This document shows, one piece after another, positions 5,582-5,599 of a stretch of 5,599 bases of DNA. Under the pieces are notes generated by a model. That model ran no database searches, had not been told where the DNA came from, and was given only the letters and a program-made list of their open reading frames with translations. A program made the translations under genes and the position numbers. The DNA comes from an uncultured Rhizobiaceae group bacterium (GTDB lineage Bacteria; Pseudomonadota; Alphaproteobacteria; Rhizobiales; Rhizobiaceae). The stretch is from positions 1 through 5,599 of the forward strand of contig CAJQOR010000119.1 of the NCBI GenBank assembly GCA_905479965.1, in the 5' to 3' direction. How positions within the stretch are numbered: the stretch's first letter is position 1; each line of letters opens with the position of its first letter.

Positions 5582-5599
5582 TTATCGGCATAAATTGAC

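Noticed and set aside
5471..5599. Possible M-box Mg2+ riboswitch before mgtE
   Set aside because: The candidate promoter leaves a leader of only about 37 nt, and no multi-helix structure or conserved M-box core is recognisable in the visible 129 bp.

Overview
The window looks like an ordinary chromosomal segment of an alphaproteobacterium, probably of the order Hyphomicrobiales (Rhizobiales). That reading rests on protein character: a CysE N-terminus of the rhizobial type, a small CHCC zinc-finger protein related to mitochondrial complex I subunit NDUFS6, a flavin monooxygenase ending in LDWLYGWSADD, a DUF1624 membrane protein and a long MgtE. From memory, this set of neighbours recurs in rhizobial and Brucella-like genomes, but I could not check that here. 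Base composition is moderate by eye (mid-40s % GC in genes, more AT-rich between them), which would suit a lower-GC, perhaps marine, member of the group. I see no mobile element, phage gene, CRISPR array, tRNA or rRNA.

Layout. Positions 1-293 (minus) hold the N-terminal part of serine acetyltransferase cysE, cut by the window edge. Upstream of it on the same strand, 416-1192 encodes an alpha/beta hydrolase with an intact catalytic triad. A 150-bp divergent gap follows. Then comes a plus-strand cluster: the zinc-finger protein (1343-1591), a class A FAD monooxygenase (1606-2802) and a DUF1624 membrane protein (2795-3544). Their spacing is 14 nt and then an 8-nt overlap, so they are probably one operon. 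The second half is a minus-strand pair, mgtE (4001-5470) followed after 3 nt by a MerR-family regulator (3611-3997). The two blocks converge at 3539-3613, where five 15-bp tandem units fill the gap and contain the stop codons of both flanking genes.

Function. CysE begins cysteine synthesis. The zinc-finger protein is likely tied to respiratory complex I. MgtE imports Mg2+. The hydrolase, monooxygenase and DUF1624 protein have recognisable folds but no assignable substrate, and no shared pathway is evident. The MerR protein is translationally linked to mgtE but resembles the LiuR-type branch more than a metal sensor.

The most unusual feature is the 15-bp repeat at the convergent junction. It is in phase with both neighbouring genes, so changes in copy number would leave both proteins intact. 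I found no convincing evidence of a new multi-gene system.
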